Origin: Neohoeflea coraliihabitans | GTDB lineage: Bacteria; Pseudomonadota; Alphaproteobacteria; Rhizobiales; Rhizobiaceae | Reading direction: 5' to 3' | Length of the DNA: 64,000 nt | Assembly: GCF_019334345.1 (NCBI RefSeq) | Contig: NZ_JAHWQX010000002.1 | Span: 372,001-436,000, forward strand | Shown: piece by piece, positions 1-8,419 of the stretch | How positions within the stretch are numbered: position 1 is the stretch's first letter | Layout: every line of letters starts with the position of its first letter | Notes under the pieces: generated by a model | Database searches by the model: none | Told to the model about the DNA's origin: nothing | Seen by the model: the letters and a program-made list of their open reading frames with translations, nothing else | Translations under genes and position numbers: made by a program

Positions 1-1014
1 ATAAGCCGACTTCTTGTCCCACACCTCCCATATTGCCCGTCTCACTTCAGTTGAAACTTGTTTTCGCTTTGCGCCCATGCGAATTCAATCCTACCTAGCT
101 TTCGCCCATAAACGTACGACTTCACGCCGACCGCGCCCAAGCCGCGCCCCCTTTATAAGGAATTCCTCTGTTCGACACAGCAGCAAGATGGTTGGACTGA
201 CGACGTCTGTAGTGCGCTTATTGCGCATAGGCGGCAGGGCCTCGTTGCAAGCGACGTCCGCTTTTAGGTACGGGCCGGTGCCTCCTGTAAGTCCGAGTTG
301 GGGGCGCATTTCGGTACGGCCGCTTTGCGCCCCCATTCCGGACGTTCGAGGGGCACTGGCGACTTCCCGAAAGCCGACATTACTTATGACACAGCCGAGC
401 GCCACCCGATTACTTCGACGTATATGTTCGAAATCCACCCTCTCCGCCATTTTGATTTGCAAGCGATTGATAATTCGCGGTTTTTTGTTGCAATCGGAAT
501 TCATCCCTAACCGCCTCCCTAACTGTTAGTCGCGCGGGTAAAGGGATTTTGGGCAACCCGTGCTGCGCAAGAAGCCGAACGGTCCGATCATTAAAGGCGC
601 GCATGCGGTCGATCGCGTGTATCGCGTGCTCGAAGCGTTCCATCCGGCGGGCGACTCGGTTCCCCGGCCCATCCTCTTTTAGGAAAACCCTGAGCTTATC
701 GGTAACCCGAGTTGGCGGGCGCATTTGAGCTTGAGCTTGAGATAGATCTGTACGTCTGGCTGGGATCTACAATGGCACTGCCGTGGGCGGCATCCTCTCC
801 CACGAGACACGAGCGCTCAGCTACGCCGTCGGCGAGTATCGGTTCGAAACGCAGAGTCATTGGCCACTCCTCTGCCGCAAGGAACATGCCGAGTTTCCAT
901 GGGTTCCGGACGCGCCATTGGTCAAGCACCCTCCGGGACCCGACCATGAAACTGCTCCATCTGAGCGGTTCTCGATCATTTACCTGCTTTGGGTTGGCGC
1001 CGAAGCAACCCTTA
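1..1014. other. Stretch without a convincing gene
   Basis: No reading frame here has the length, start context or recognisable motifs of a real gene. Open frames on both strands overlap each other and look like chance frames in GC-rich DNA. Around 540-720 and 783-1020 there are short stretches with protein-like composition, possibly eroded gene ends, but I cannot match them to a family. The only structure I can name is a tRNA-Ser-like 3' end at 426-449. The stretch ends where the SorC-type regulator gene terminates. Confidence 0.5.
426..449 (+). other. tRNA-Ser 3'-end remnant, possible attachment site
   Basis: The segment has a T-loop-like GTTCGAA followed by CCACCCTCTCCG and CCA, which is the T-arm and acceptor end typical of bacterial tRNA-Ser. 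No upstream D-arm, anticodon arm or variable arm can be folded from the preceding bases, and the T-stem partner upstream is not complementary. This is therefore a fragment, not a working tRNA. Fragments of tRNA 3' ends commonly mark the far border of an integrated element, since integrases duplicate this part of the tRNA. No integrase gene is visible nearby, so the interpretation is inference. Confidence 0.4.
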
Positions 1015-2058
1015 TCACGAACGTGTGCGCTCGACTGGCGGGAGCTCCAGCAGCGCATTGGCAGCGGCGACATCGGTGATCAGCATGCGTGCGCCGGTCG
1101 CGAGGAGGCCGGCACGGATGGCCTGCACCTTGCGCACGCCTCCTGAGGCGATCACCACCTTCGGCACCTGCCGCAGGACCGTCGGATCGATCGCCATCAC
1201 CCGCCGGTTGACCGGATGGTCGATGACGACTCCGGTCTGGTCGACGAAGTGGCAGAGCACGTCGCCGACCGCGCCAGCATCGCGCAGGCTCTTTCCGTCT
1301 TCTGGCTGCAGGATGCCGCGCCTGAAGATGGACGCCTGCGTGCTCACGTCACCCACGCTGAGCAGGGCAATGTCGACGGATCGGGCGCGCTCCCTGAGTT
1401 GCCGGAAATCCTCCTGCGCCCACAGGGCCTCCGCTAGGCCCTCATCCGGCACGAAGACCGGGGCCGTGATCTGGTAGAGTTCCGACTGGTAGAAATCAGC
1501 TAGACGCCAGGCAACGGATGACGGGTTGTAGGCGGAGGCCCGGGTCAGACCGCCCAGTAACGACACGACCGTCAGGCCTTCGGCTTCGCGCCACGTCAAT
1601 GCGCGCATACAGGCTTGCAGCGATCCACCCCAGCCGATGCCCACCGACAATCCGTCCGACACCTGGTCGGAGAGAAAGCGCGCGGCGGCGTATCCGACAA
1701 CACTGGCGATAGTGGCCTCTCCCTGATCCGAGGCCGGAACCACGACCGCCTCGTAAAGGCCGAGATGCTTTTCCAGCGCCCGCTGAAGGGCGAGAAACGA
1801 CTGCGCCTGGGAATTGATGATGACCTGCACGGTGCCTTCGTCGCGCGTCGCGGCGAGAAGGCGGAGAACCTTCAGCCGGCTGATCCCCAGATTGTGCGCA
1901 ACCTGTTCCTGGGTCATCCCCTCGACGTAGTAGAGCCAGGCGCAACGGAGCTTGAATTCCTCCTGGTTGGCCTGAAAGCTGGTGCGCTTCGATTTCGTCC
2001 TGGCTGTCACAGCCCTGCTTCGCTCTCGTTTCGGGTTCTGCCATGCGATCCGATCCAT
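1015..2058 (-). CDS. SorC-family (sugar-binding) transcriptional regulator
   Basis: A 347-residue regulator. Near the N-terminus, WLYYVEGMTQEQVAHNLGIS followed by RLKVLRLL is the helix-turn-helix typical of SorC/DeoR-like sugar-responsive regulators; the rest is the sugar-phosphate-isomerase-like effector domain (GIGWGGSL, VVSLLGG, LLSVGDV, VIASGG). Members usually bind phosphorylated sugars or polyols. The ATG at 2058 is chosen because the longer frame adds an atypical Phe-rich leader with no ribosome site. It is divergent from surE and likely controls surE and the phosphoesterase/ABC unit: two identically spaced inverted repeats lie in those promoters. Family assignment is firm; the effector is unknown. 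Confidence 0.9.
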   Translation of the reverse strand: MDRIAWQNPKRERSRAVTARTKSKRTSFQANQEEFKLRCAWLYYVEGMTQEQVAHNLGISRLKVLRLLAATRDEGTVQVIINSQAQSFLALQRALEKHLGLYEAVVVPASDQGEATIASVVGYAAARFLSDQVSDGLSVGIGWGGSLQACMRALTWREAEGLTVVSLLGGLTRASAYNPSSVAWRLADFYQSELYQITAPVFVPDEGLAEALWAQEDFRQLRERARSVDIALLSVGDVSTQASIFRRGILQPEDGKSLRDAGAVGDVLCHFVDQTGVVIDHPVNRRVMAIDPTVLRQVPKVVIASGGVRKVQAIRAGLLATGARMLITDVAAANALLELPPVERTRS

Positions 2059-2082
2059 AGCACAAACTCGGACGTTGCATAC

Positions 2083-2116
2083 TGAACAAAAATGCATGAA
2101 AAAGAAGAAATGTTCA
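2083..2116. promoter_or_regulatory. Candidate SorC operator, copy 1
   Basis: Inverted repeat TGAACA-N22-TGTTCA in the divergent gap between the SorC-type regulator and surE. The same arms at the same 34-base span recur at 3874-3907 in front of the ABC importer, which argues against chance. Placement suits autoregulation together with control of surE. Confidence 0.55.
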
Positions 2117-2190
2117 AAAAAATGCTCGCGGGTCGTCGACAAGCACGCGCGCGCGCCGAAGATGCTGGCTCACCACGGAGAATTGCAGAT

Positions 2191-2952
2191 ATGAGAATCC
2201 TGATCTCGAACGATGACGGTATCGATGCACCCGGTCTCGGAATGCTCGAACAAGCCGCAAAGCTGATCAGCGACGATGTCTGGGTGGTGGCGCCCGACGG
2301 CAATCGCAGCGGCTACGGACATTCCATCACGCTGCGCAAGAGCTTCCGCATCGAGCGGCGCGCCGAGCGCCGGTTTGCGTGCTCAGGAACGCCGGCAGAC
2401 TGCGTCATCGCCGCGATGAAGTGGGTATTCGACGGTGCCAGGAAGCCGGACCTGATCCTCTCCGGGATCAATGAAGGGCGCAACGTGGCTGAGGATGTGG
2501 CCTATTCCGGCACCATGGCCGTGGCCCGCGAAGCCGCCCTGCTCGGCATCCCGGGAGTCGCCTTCTCGATGCCGCGGGTCGCGGGACCGGCGGATAGCAC
2601 TGGGGTTCAATGGCTTGCGGATCGGATCGAGGGCTTCTGGCGTACTCGCGCGGAATGGGCCTCGGAGGGCCACTGGCTCAGCGTCAACCTCCCCACCCAA
2701 TTGCCTGCTCCCCTGCGTGCAGCGCGCCTAGGCCGCGACAAGGTGGCCAAGCGAGTCATCATCCATCGCGAGGATGCCCACTCCGCCGATATCGAGCCTC
2801 TGGCCGACCGGGACTACGCCACGCAGCCCGGGGATGAGAACAGTCTGCTCCAGGGTGGGGCCGCAAGCGTCACCTGCCTGCACTGGATGGGCCATGCCAG
2901 CGTGCCGGCCTCGCTGCTGTGGGAGGAGGCCGCAGAGGTGCGCCAGGCCTGA
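2191..2952 (+). CDS. surE: SurE-type 5'/3'-nucleotidase
   Basis: A 253-residue protein of the SurE family, metal-dependent phosphatases that remove 5' or 3' phosphates from nucleoside monophosphates. It starts with MRILISNDDGIDAPG, containing the metal-binding Asp-Asp pair, followed by VVAPDGNRSG, a GTPADCV segment and LILSGINEGRN (metal-ligand Asn), all landmarks of the family in the expected order. A longer frame starts upstream, but the ATG at 2191 fits family starts and follows GGAG. It stands beside a SorC regulator rather than in the usual pcm-surE stress context, and faces a metallophosphoesterase and Ugp-like importer, so a role in phosphoester use is plausible. Confidence 0.93.
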   Translation: MRILISNDDGIDAPGLGMLEQAAKLISDDVWVVAPDGNRSGYGHSITLRKSFRIERRAERRFACSGTPADCVIAAMKWVFDGARKPDLILSGINEGRNVAEDVAYSGTMAVAREAALLGIPGVAFSMPRVAGPADSTGVQWLADRIEGFWRTRAEWASEGHWLSVNLPTQLPAPLRAARLGRDKVAKRVIIHREDAHSADIEPLADRDYATQPGDENSLLQGGAASVTCLHWMGHASVPASLLWEEAAEVRQA

Positions 2953-2975
2953 GTCCACACACCTCAAACAGGATT

Positions 2976-3821
2976 TCACGCGAAGGGATAGACGACGCCG
3001 ATGCAGTCGTCGAGGTGGCTGTTCTGGAAGTCGGGATGCGTGCGGACCTGCGTCGCCACACTGCCATCGTCATGAAAAACATGCTCAAGGTAGCCGACCT
3101 GGCGCTGCCCGCCCATTTCGGGAACGAGTTGCTCGCGGGTCGTGAAGGCAACCGAGGGACACCAGATCAGCTCTACGGAACCGAAACGGCGCGCGCGCTG
3201 CTGATGCAGGTGGCCGCTTGCGATCACCTTCAGGTTGGGGTGCTCCATCAGGAAGCGCAGGGATTCCCGCCCCTCGGGGTCCACCGTCCAGTAGCTCAGT
3301 TCGATCGGATCCGGTTCGTCGACAAAGAACGGCTGGTGGGTGAAGAGGGCGAGGTGCCGGTCGCCAACGTTTTCAAGGACATTGCGCACCCACTCTTCCT
3401 GTTCCTGTTCGCGCGGGAGCCCCGTGCCGACAAGCAGCGAATTGATACCGACCATCCGCCACGAAGCGCGGTCGATGGTCCAGCGATCGGTGCCGTAGTA
3501 GGCCAGGTAGCGCTCCATGCGCTCCTGGCTGATCGCGCTCCCGTTCTCCGACTGCGGCCGACCCAGCCTCGGATTGTCGCCGACATCGTGATTGCCGGGG
3601 ATGTAGTGAATCTCCCGTGAAAGGTCGCCGTAGAATGATTGGCAGAACTGGAAATCCTTTTCGTGCCGTATCCCGTCGAGTGTGATGTCTCCGGTGTGGA
3701 TGATGAGGTCGTGGTCGGATTTCTGCAGCACGTCCAGCATCAGTTCGTTGTTGCGACGGAAATGATCGAACCGGTCCGACAGATGGGTGTCCGAAAGATG
3801 CAGCATGCTGAAGGCGGTCAT
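2976..3821 (-). CDS. Calcineurin-like metallophosphoesterase
   Basis: A 281-residue cytoplasmic metallophosphoesterase. All family motifs are present: SDTHLSD near the N-terminus, HTGDITLDG, PGNHDVGD, THQPF and SGHLHQ, supplying the dinuclear metal site. Closest in layout to CpdA-type and glycerophosphodiester phosphodiesterases. The ATG at 3821 is preceded by AGGAGA and is favoured over an upstream start that would overrun the divergent promoter. Its gene ends close to the 3' end of surE (convergent) and is divergent from the Ugp-like importer, suggesting it cleaves a phosphodiester brought in by that importer. Substrate is inferred only. Confidence 0.9.
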   Translation of the reverse strand: MTAFSMLHLSDTHLSDRFDHFRRNNELMLDVLQKSDHDLIIHTGDITLDGIRHEKDFQFCQSFYGDLSREIHYIPGNHDVGDNPRLGRPQSENGSAISQERMERYLAYYGTDRWTIDRASWRMVGINSLLVGTGLPREQEQEEWVRNVLENVGDRHLALFTHQPFFVDEPDPIELSYWTVDPEGRESLRFLMEHPNLKVIASGHLHQQRARRFGSVELIWCPSVAFTTREQLVPEMGGQRQVGYLEHVFHDDGSVATQVRTHPDFQNSHLDDCIGVVYPFA

Positions 3822-3873
3822 CAGAGGTCTCCTCGCTTGGCTCAGCCAAGGGAATAACCCCGGCGAGCAGTTT

Positions 3874-3907
3874 TGAACATTTGTATTGACGACCGAATTT
3901 TCGTTCA
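3874..3907. promoter_or_regulatory. Candidate SorC operator, copy 2
   Basis: Inverted repeat TGAACA-N22-CGTTCA (extended arms TTGAAC and GTTCAA) between the metallophosphoesterase and the ABC importer. Its span matches the surE-promoter copy exactly. It overlaps a possible promoter, TTGACG at 3886-3891 and TAGCTT at 3909-3914 with 17 bases between, so a bound regulator could block transcription. Confidence 0.55.
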
Positions 3908-3971
3908 ATAGCTTTCTTGCGATTGTCCCGCATGGCCGCACGGGCTTTCGAAGGGTGGAGTAAAGATCGGA

Positions 3972-4988
3972 ATGTCAGGAATTCATGTCAGCGAGCTCAG
4001 CAAGCGGTGGGGGGATGTCCACGCTGTTCACGATGTGAGCTTCGAGGTCGAGCCCGGTACGCTCACGGTACTGCTTGGGCCGTCCGGCTGCGGCAAGTCC
4101 ACCACCCTCCGACTGATCGCCGGTTTGGACGACGTGAGTTCCGGTACCATCCAGATCGGCGGTCGCGACGTGACGAACGCCCCTCCCGCCGAGCATGGCG
4201 TCGCCATGGTATTTCAGTCCTATGCACTGTTTCCGCATCTGAGTGTACGCGAGAACATCATCTTCGGCCTGAAGGTCCGGCGCGTGGATGCGGCCGAACG
4301 TGACCGCCGGCTGAAACGTGCCAGCGAATTGCTGAACCTCAGCGAGCTTCTGGACCGGCGGCCGAACCAGCTTTCGGGCGGTCAGCAGCAGCGCGTGGCC
4401 CTCGGCCGGGCTATCGTCGCCGAAGCGCCCGTCTGCCTGATGGACGAGCCGCTGTCCAACCTCGACGCCAAGCTGCGAGCCGACATGCGGGTCGAGATCC
4501 GCGCGCTGCAGCAGCGTCTCGGTCTGACGATGGTTTACGTGACCCACGACCAAGTCGAAGCCATGACGATGGCCGACACGATCGTGGTCATGAATCAGGG
4601 CCGCATCGAGCAAATCGCGAGTCCGCGGGAACTCTACACCCGTCCTGCGACGACCTTCTGCGCGCGATTCATCGGCACGCCGCCGATGAACCTGATCCCA
4701 TCCGAACATGTGCATGGCCATGAGGAGCTGCCACCGGGCAGCGCCATTGGCGTGCGTGCGGAAGACCTGCACCTGGACAGCGCCGGTGTTCCGGCGACGG
4801 TGGAGAGCGTTGAGTATCTCGGCGCCGACGAGCTCATCACCGCCCGCATCGGCGCGGCAAAAGTTGTTGTCCGGCAACCGGCGCGGGCTGACACCCCGTC
4901 CGGCACCGTTGGCTTGGCGTGGTCGCCAGGCGTGGCGCACGTTTTCGGCCCGGACGGCAAGCGCCTTGAAGAGGCGCAGGGAATCTAA
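3972..4988 (+). CDS. ABC importer ATPase, UgpC/MalK type
   Basis: A 338-residue ATPase of the CUT1 carbohydrate importer family. Walker A GPSGCGKST, Q-loop FQSYALFPH, signature LSGGQQQR, Walker B CLMDEP, D-loop SNLDAKLR and the switch His in VTHDQ are all intact, followed by a C-terminal regulatory (TOBE-like) domain of about 100 residues. It energises the two permeases encoded downstream and is the first gene of the unit, preceding the binding protein by 17 bases. Context with SurE and a phosphoesterase makes a glycerol-3-phosphate or other phosphoester-type solute more likely than a plain sugar, but the sequence does not prove this. Confidence 0.93.
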   Translation: MSGIHVSELSKRWGDVHAVHDVSFEVEPGTLTVLLGPSGCGKSTTLRLIAGLDDVSSGTIQIGGRDVTNAPPAEHGVAMVFQSYALFPHLSVRENIIFGLKVRRVDAAERDRRLKRASELLNLSELLDRRPNQLSGGQQQRVALGRAIVAEAPVCLMDEPLSNLDAKLRADMRVEIRALQQRLGLTMVYVTHDQVEAMTMADTIVVMNQGRIEQIASPRELYTRPATTFCARFIGTPPMNLIPSEHVHGHEELPPGSAIGVRAEDLHLDSAGVPATVESVEYLGADELITARIGAAKVVVRQPARADTPSGTVGLAWSPGVAHVFGPDGKRLEEAQGI

Positions 4989-5005
4989 AACTGGGAGGAA
5001 ACCCT

Positions 5006-6289
5006 ATGAGACACCTACTGAAGACCTCGACCCTATCCGGTGCACTGCTCGGACTCTCGATGTCCACCGCGCTTGCGGTCGATCTCGAATTCTACTTCCC
5101 CGTCGCTGTTGGTGGAGACGCCGCCGCGACGATCCAGGCGATGACCGAGGAGTACATGTCGGCAAACCCCGACGTGAACATCAATGCCATTTACACCGGC
5201 AGCTACGCCGACACGACGACGCGCGCCATCACTGCGGCACGCGGCGGCAACCCGCCGCATCTGGCGATCCTGTCCGCGGTGGACGTTTTCATGCTCATCG
5301 ATGAAGATCTCATCGAGACCTGGGACCAGCATCTCAGCGAGGAAGAACTCAAGAACTGGGTTGGCGGCTTCTACGACGCGTTCCGCGCCAACACCCACAA
5401 GGAAGGCAAGACCTGGGGCATTCCCTTCCAGCGCTCGACCCCGGTGATGTACTACAACAAGGACGCCTTCAAGGAGGCCGGTCTCGATCCGGAATCGCCG
5501 CCGGCGACCTGGGAAGAACTGGTCGAAATGGGCAAGAAGCTGACGGTCCGCGACGACAGTGGCAACGCCACCCAGTGGGGCATCCGCATCCCCTCCTCCG
5601 GCTTCCCCTACTGGCCGTTCCAGGCCCTGGCCATTGCCAACGGCGCAGAGCTGATGAACGAGGCTGGCACCGAGGTGTATTTTGACCAGCCGGCGGTGGT
5701 CGAGGCGCTCGAGTTCTTCGTCGACCTGTCGAAGGAACACGAGATCATGGCGCCCGGCATTGTCGACTGGGGTGCCACACCGAAGGCCTTCCTCGATGGC
5801 GAAACGGCGATGGCCATCACCACCACCGGCAACCTCACCAACATCCGCACCAATGCCACCTTCGACCTCGGCGTGGCGATGCTGCCGAAGAACAAGCAGT
5901 ACGGCGTCGCAACCGGCGGCGGCGACTTCTTCCTGTTCAAGGGGCATGGTGAGGAAGAGACCCGCGCGGCGATCGACTTCGTGAAGTGGGCCACCGCGCC
6001 CGAACAGGCTGCGGCGTGGTCGATTGCGACGGGCTACGTCGCACCGCGTCCGGACATCTGGGAAACCGAGAAGATGAAAGCCTATGTCGAGGAAGCACCG
6101 GGCGCTCTGGTCGCGCGCAACCAGCTTGAACACGCAGTGGCTGAATTCTCGGTCTACGAGAACGCCCGTGTGCGCCAGATCCTCAACGATGCGATCGCCG
6201 CCGCCATCGTGGGCGACAAGACGCCCGAGCAGGCGCTGAGCGATGCGCAGAGCGAAGCTGACGAAGTGCTGAAGATCTATCGCCAGTAA
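5006..6289 (+). CDS. Extracellular solute-binding protein, UgpB-like
   Basis: A 427-residue family-1 solute-binding protein. It begins with a Sec signal peptide (RHLLKTSTLSGALLGLSMST, cleavage around the Ala-Leu-Ala that follows). Hallmarks of the family are MTEEYMSANPDV, PVMYYNKDAFKEAGLDP, PPATWEEL and the region TAMAITTTGNL. It delivers the solute to the membrane pair encoded next. GGAGG stands seven bases before the ATG. The gap to the permease gene contains a strong hairpin, so this product is probably made in excess. Specificity is not readable; UgpB-like is a relation, not a proven function. Confidence 0.9.
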   Translation: MRHLLKTSTLSGALLGLSMSTALAVDLEFYFPVAVGGDAAATIQAMTEEYMSANPDVNINAIYTGSYADTTTRAITAARGGNPPHLAILSAVDVFMLIDEDLIETWDQHLSEEELKNWVGGFYDAFRANTHKEGKTWGIPFQRSTPVMYYNKDAFKEAGLDPESPPATWEELVEMGKKLTVRDDSGNATQWGIRIPSSGFPYWPFQALAIANGAELMNEAGTEVYFDQPAVVEALEFFVDLSKEHEIMAPGIVDWGATPKAFLDGETAMAITTTGNLTNIRTNATFDLGVAMLPKNKQYGVATGGGDFFLFKGHGEEETRAAIDFVKWATAPEQAAAWSIATGYVAPRPDIWETEKMKAYVEEAPGALVARNQLEHAVAEFSVYENARVRQILNDAIAAAIVGDKTPEQALSDAQSEADEVLKIYRQ

Positions 6290-6295
6290 CCTCAC

Positions 6296-6323
6296 CGGGG
6301 ACGGCCGTCCGCGGCTGTCCCCG
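6296..6323 (+). terminator. Intercistronic hairpin after the binding-protein gene
   Basis: Arms CGGGGACGGCCG and CGGCTGTCCCCG (12 pairs, one wobble, 4-base loop) stand between the binding-protein stop codon and the first permease. There is no T-run, so it looks like an mRNA-stabilising or attenuating hairpin rather than a full terminator. Similar hairpins follow four other binding-protein genes in this window. Confidence 0.6.
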
Positions 6324-6349
6324 CCTCATCCCCACAAAGGTTGCGAAGC

Positions 6350-7222
6350 ATGATCAAACGCGAGTGGATACACGCCTGGTTGCTGCTGGCGCCCGCGCTG
6401 CTGCTGCTGTTCGCGTTCACCCATCTGCCGGCCGTGCAGACCGTGTTCGACAGCTTCTGGTCGACCCCGCGCGGACGTCGTCCCGCTGTCTTTGTCGGTC
6501 TGGACAACTACCAACGGATGCTCGCCGATCCGATCTTCATCAAGGCGATGGTCAACAATGCCATCTACGCTCTGATCACCATTCCGGCCTCCATCGCCCT
6601 CGCGCTCTCCATGGCGCTGTTCGTGTCCGGCAAGATCCGCGGCCGCGGCACGCTGCGCATGGCCTATTTCACGCCGACCGTACTGCCGCTGATCGCGGTG
6701 GCCAACATCTGGCTGTTCTTTTACCTCCCCGGGTTTGGCCTGTTTGACCAGATCCGCGGACTCTTCGGCTTCGGACCGATCAACTGGGTCGGGCAGCCGA
6801 CGACCGCGCTCTACGCCATCACCGCGGTGACCATCTGGAACCAGGCGGGCTTCTTCATGATCTTCTTTCTCGCCGCGTTGCAGACGATCCCGGAGAGTCT
6901 GCGAGAAGCCGCGGCCCTCGAGGGCGCTTCGCGGTGGACTATCTTCTGGCGAATTACCTGGCCGCTGATCATGCCGACGACGCTGTTCGTATCGGTCAAC
7001 GCCACCATCAATGCGTTCCGCATGGTCGATCATGTCTTCATCATGACGCAAGGCGGGCCGAACAACGCCTCCATTCTGCTGCTCTACTATATCTACGACC
7101 AGGGCTTCCGGTTCTGGGACACCGCCTACGCGGCAACGCTGACGGTGGTCATGGTGGCCATTCTCTGCGTTGTCGGCATCGGCCAGTTCTTCCTGCTCGA
7201 CCGTCGGGTACACTACAGATGA
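6350..7222 (+). CDS. ABC importer permease, UgpA/MalF type
   Basis: A 290-residue inner-membrane permease with six predicted hydrophobic segments (for example WLLLAPALLLLFAF near the start, IPASIALALSMALFV, and VVMVAILCVVGIG at the end). The cytoplasmic coupling motif EAAALEGAS...ITWPL is the EAA loop that contacts the ATPase. The ATG at 6350 follows AAAGG; a TTG nine bases upstream is possible but less likely. The stop overlaps the start of the second permease (ATGA), so the two are translationally coupled and form the heterodimeric channel of the importer. Confidence 0.92.
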   Translation: MIKREWIHAWLLLAPALLLLFAFTHLPAVQTVFDSFWSTPRGRRPAVFVGLDNYQRMLADPIFIKAMVNNAIYALITIPASIALALSMALFVSGKIRGRGTLRMAYFTPTVLPLIAVANIWLFFYLPGFGLFDQIRGLFGFGPINWVGQPTTALYAITAVTIWNQAGFFMIFFLAALQTIPESLREAAALEGASRWTIFWRITWPLIMPTTLFVSVNATINAFRMVDHVFIMTQGGPNNASILLLYYIYDQGFRFWDTAYAATLTVVMVAILCVVGIGQFFLLDRRVHYR

Positions 7223-8082
7223 CAACCACCGCCCTTGCCCAGGACCGATCTTCGTCCGTGTCCCTGTCCTCCCGGCTGGAGACGGATCGCATCCTTTTCG
7301 TGGTTGGTGCCTGGGCGCTGGCACTGGTCTGGCTGCTGCCCCTGCTCTACGCCGTGTGGACGGCCGTTCACCCGTCCGCCTACGAGACCCGCTTCGACCT
7401 GCTGGCCCCGTTGACGCTGGACAACTTCGTCCAGGCGTGGAATGCGGCGCCCTTCGCTCGCTACTTCCTCAACACGATCCTGCTGGTCACGATGATCCTC
7501 GTGGCGCAGCTGGTGCTGTGCACCCTGGCCGGTTTCGCCTTCGCCCGTCTGGAATTCCCGGGCAAGAACTTCCTGTTCACGCTCGTCCTGCTGCAATTGC
7601 TTGTGATGCCGGACATCCTCATCGTGCGTAACTATGCCACCATGAGCGCCTTGGGGCTGGTCGACACCATTCTTGCCATCGGACTTCCCTACTTTGCCTC
7701 CGGTTTTGCCATCTTCCTCCTGCGGCAGACCTTCAAGACCATTCCGAAGGAACTCGACGAGGCCGCGCGAATCGAGGGCTGCAGCCTGCTGGGGCTGATG
7801 TGGCGCGTCTATGTCCCCCTGGCCAAGCCGACCATGCTGGCCTTCGGGCTGGTCTCGGTATCGCACCACTGGAACAACTTCATCTGGCCGCTCATCATCA
7901 CGTCTTCTGCCGAAACCCGGCCGCTGACCGTCGGCCTGTCAATCTTCGCGACGACCGACAGCGGGGTTCAGTGGTCGATCATCAACGCTGCCACCCTGAT
8001 CACGTCGGGCCCGCTGCTCATCGGCTTCCTGCTGTTCCAGCGGCAGTTCGTGCAGAGCTTCATGCGCGCCGGCATCAAGTAG
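7219..8082 (+). CDS. ABC importer permease, UgpE/MalG type
   Basis: A 287-residue permease and the second half of the channel. Membrane segments are clear (VVGAWALALVWLLPLLYAVW, TILLVTMILVAQLVLCTLAGF, LLIGFLLFQ), and the EAA loop reads DEAARIEGCS...VYVPL, as in MalG-type subunits. Its ATG overlaps the stop of the preceding permease by four bases. The following gene is a broken Na/Pi cotransporter, so this is the last intact gene of the SorC-linked unit. Confidence 0.92.
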   Translation: MTTTALAQDRSSSVSLSSRLETDRILFVVGAWALALVWLLPLLYAVWTAVHPSAYETRFDLLAPLTLDNFVQAWNAAPFARYFLNTILLVTMILVAQLVLCTLAGFAFARLEFPGKNFLFTLVLLQLLVMPDILIVRNYATMSALGLVDTILAIGLPYFASGFAIFLLRQTFKTIPKELDEAARIEGCSLLGLMWRVYVPLAKPTMLAFGLVSVSHHWNNFIWPLIITSSAETRPLTVGLSIFATTDSGVQWSIINAATLITSGPLLIGFLLFQRQFVQSFMRAGIK

Positions 8083-8134
8083 CGCACGATCGAGACGGGT
8101 TGACGCCGCCAACCCATCAAGGGCACGATCACGC

Positions 8135-8419
8135 ATGAACGGTTCAGTATTCTTCCTGCACATGGCCGGCTCGGTCGCGCTTTTGCTGTGGGCCACGCGC
8201 ATGGTGCGCACTGGGGTCGAGTGGGCCTATGGCAACGTGCTGCGCCAGCGCCTGCGCAAGACGCTGGGCGACCCGTTCATGGTGGCGCTGATGGGCGTGG
8301 CCATGGCGGTGGCGCTGCAAAGCTAGACCGCGGTGACGCTGCTGGTCGGTTCCTTCGCCGGGCTCGGCACCGTCACCGGGCTCGCCGGCATCTTCGCCGT
8401 GCGCGGCGCCTGGCAATAG
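8135..8419 (+). pseudogene. Broken Na+/phosphate cotransporter (NptA/PhoU-associated type)
   Basis: The frame opens with a membrane segment and KTLGDPFMVALMGVAMAVALQS, the start of the Na/Pi cotransporter domain, but the codon after QS is TAG where the family has Ser (QSSTA). Reading through gives TAVTLLVGSFAGLGTV, again family-typical, and then a second stop at 8417-8419, after which the match is lost. Normal members are about 550 residues. The gene therefore carries a nonsense change at the signature motif and a lost 3' part. Following a phosphoester-like importer, it hints that the original unit dealt with phosphate. Confidence 0.75.

Noticed and set aside
426-449. A functional tRNA-Ser gene
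   Set aside because: Only the T-arm and acceptor end are present; no D-arm, anticodon arm or acceptor partner upstream.
783-1079. Protein-like stretch beginning GGILSHETRALSYAVGEYRF
   Set aside because: It reads like an eroded gene end, but I cannot tie it to a family, it has no ribosome site and it overlaps the regulator gene end.
5033-6295. A 420-residue minus-strand frame
   Set aside because: Fully opposite the solute-binding protein gene with its signal peptide and family motifs.
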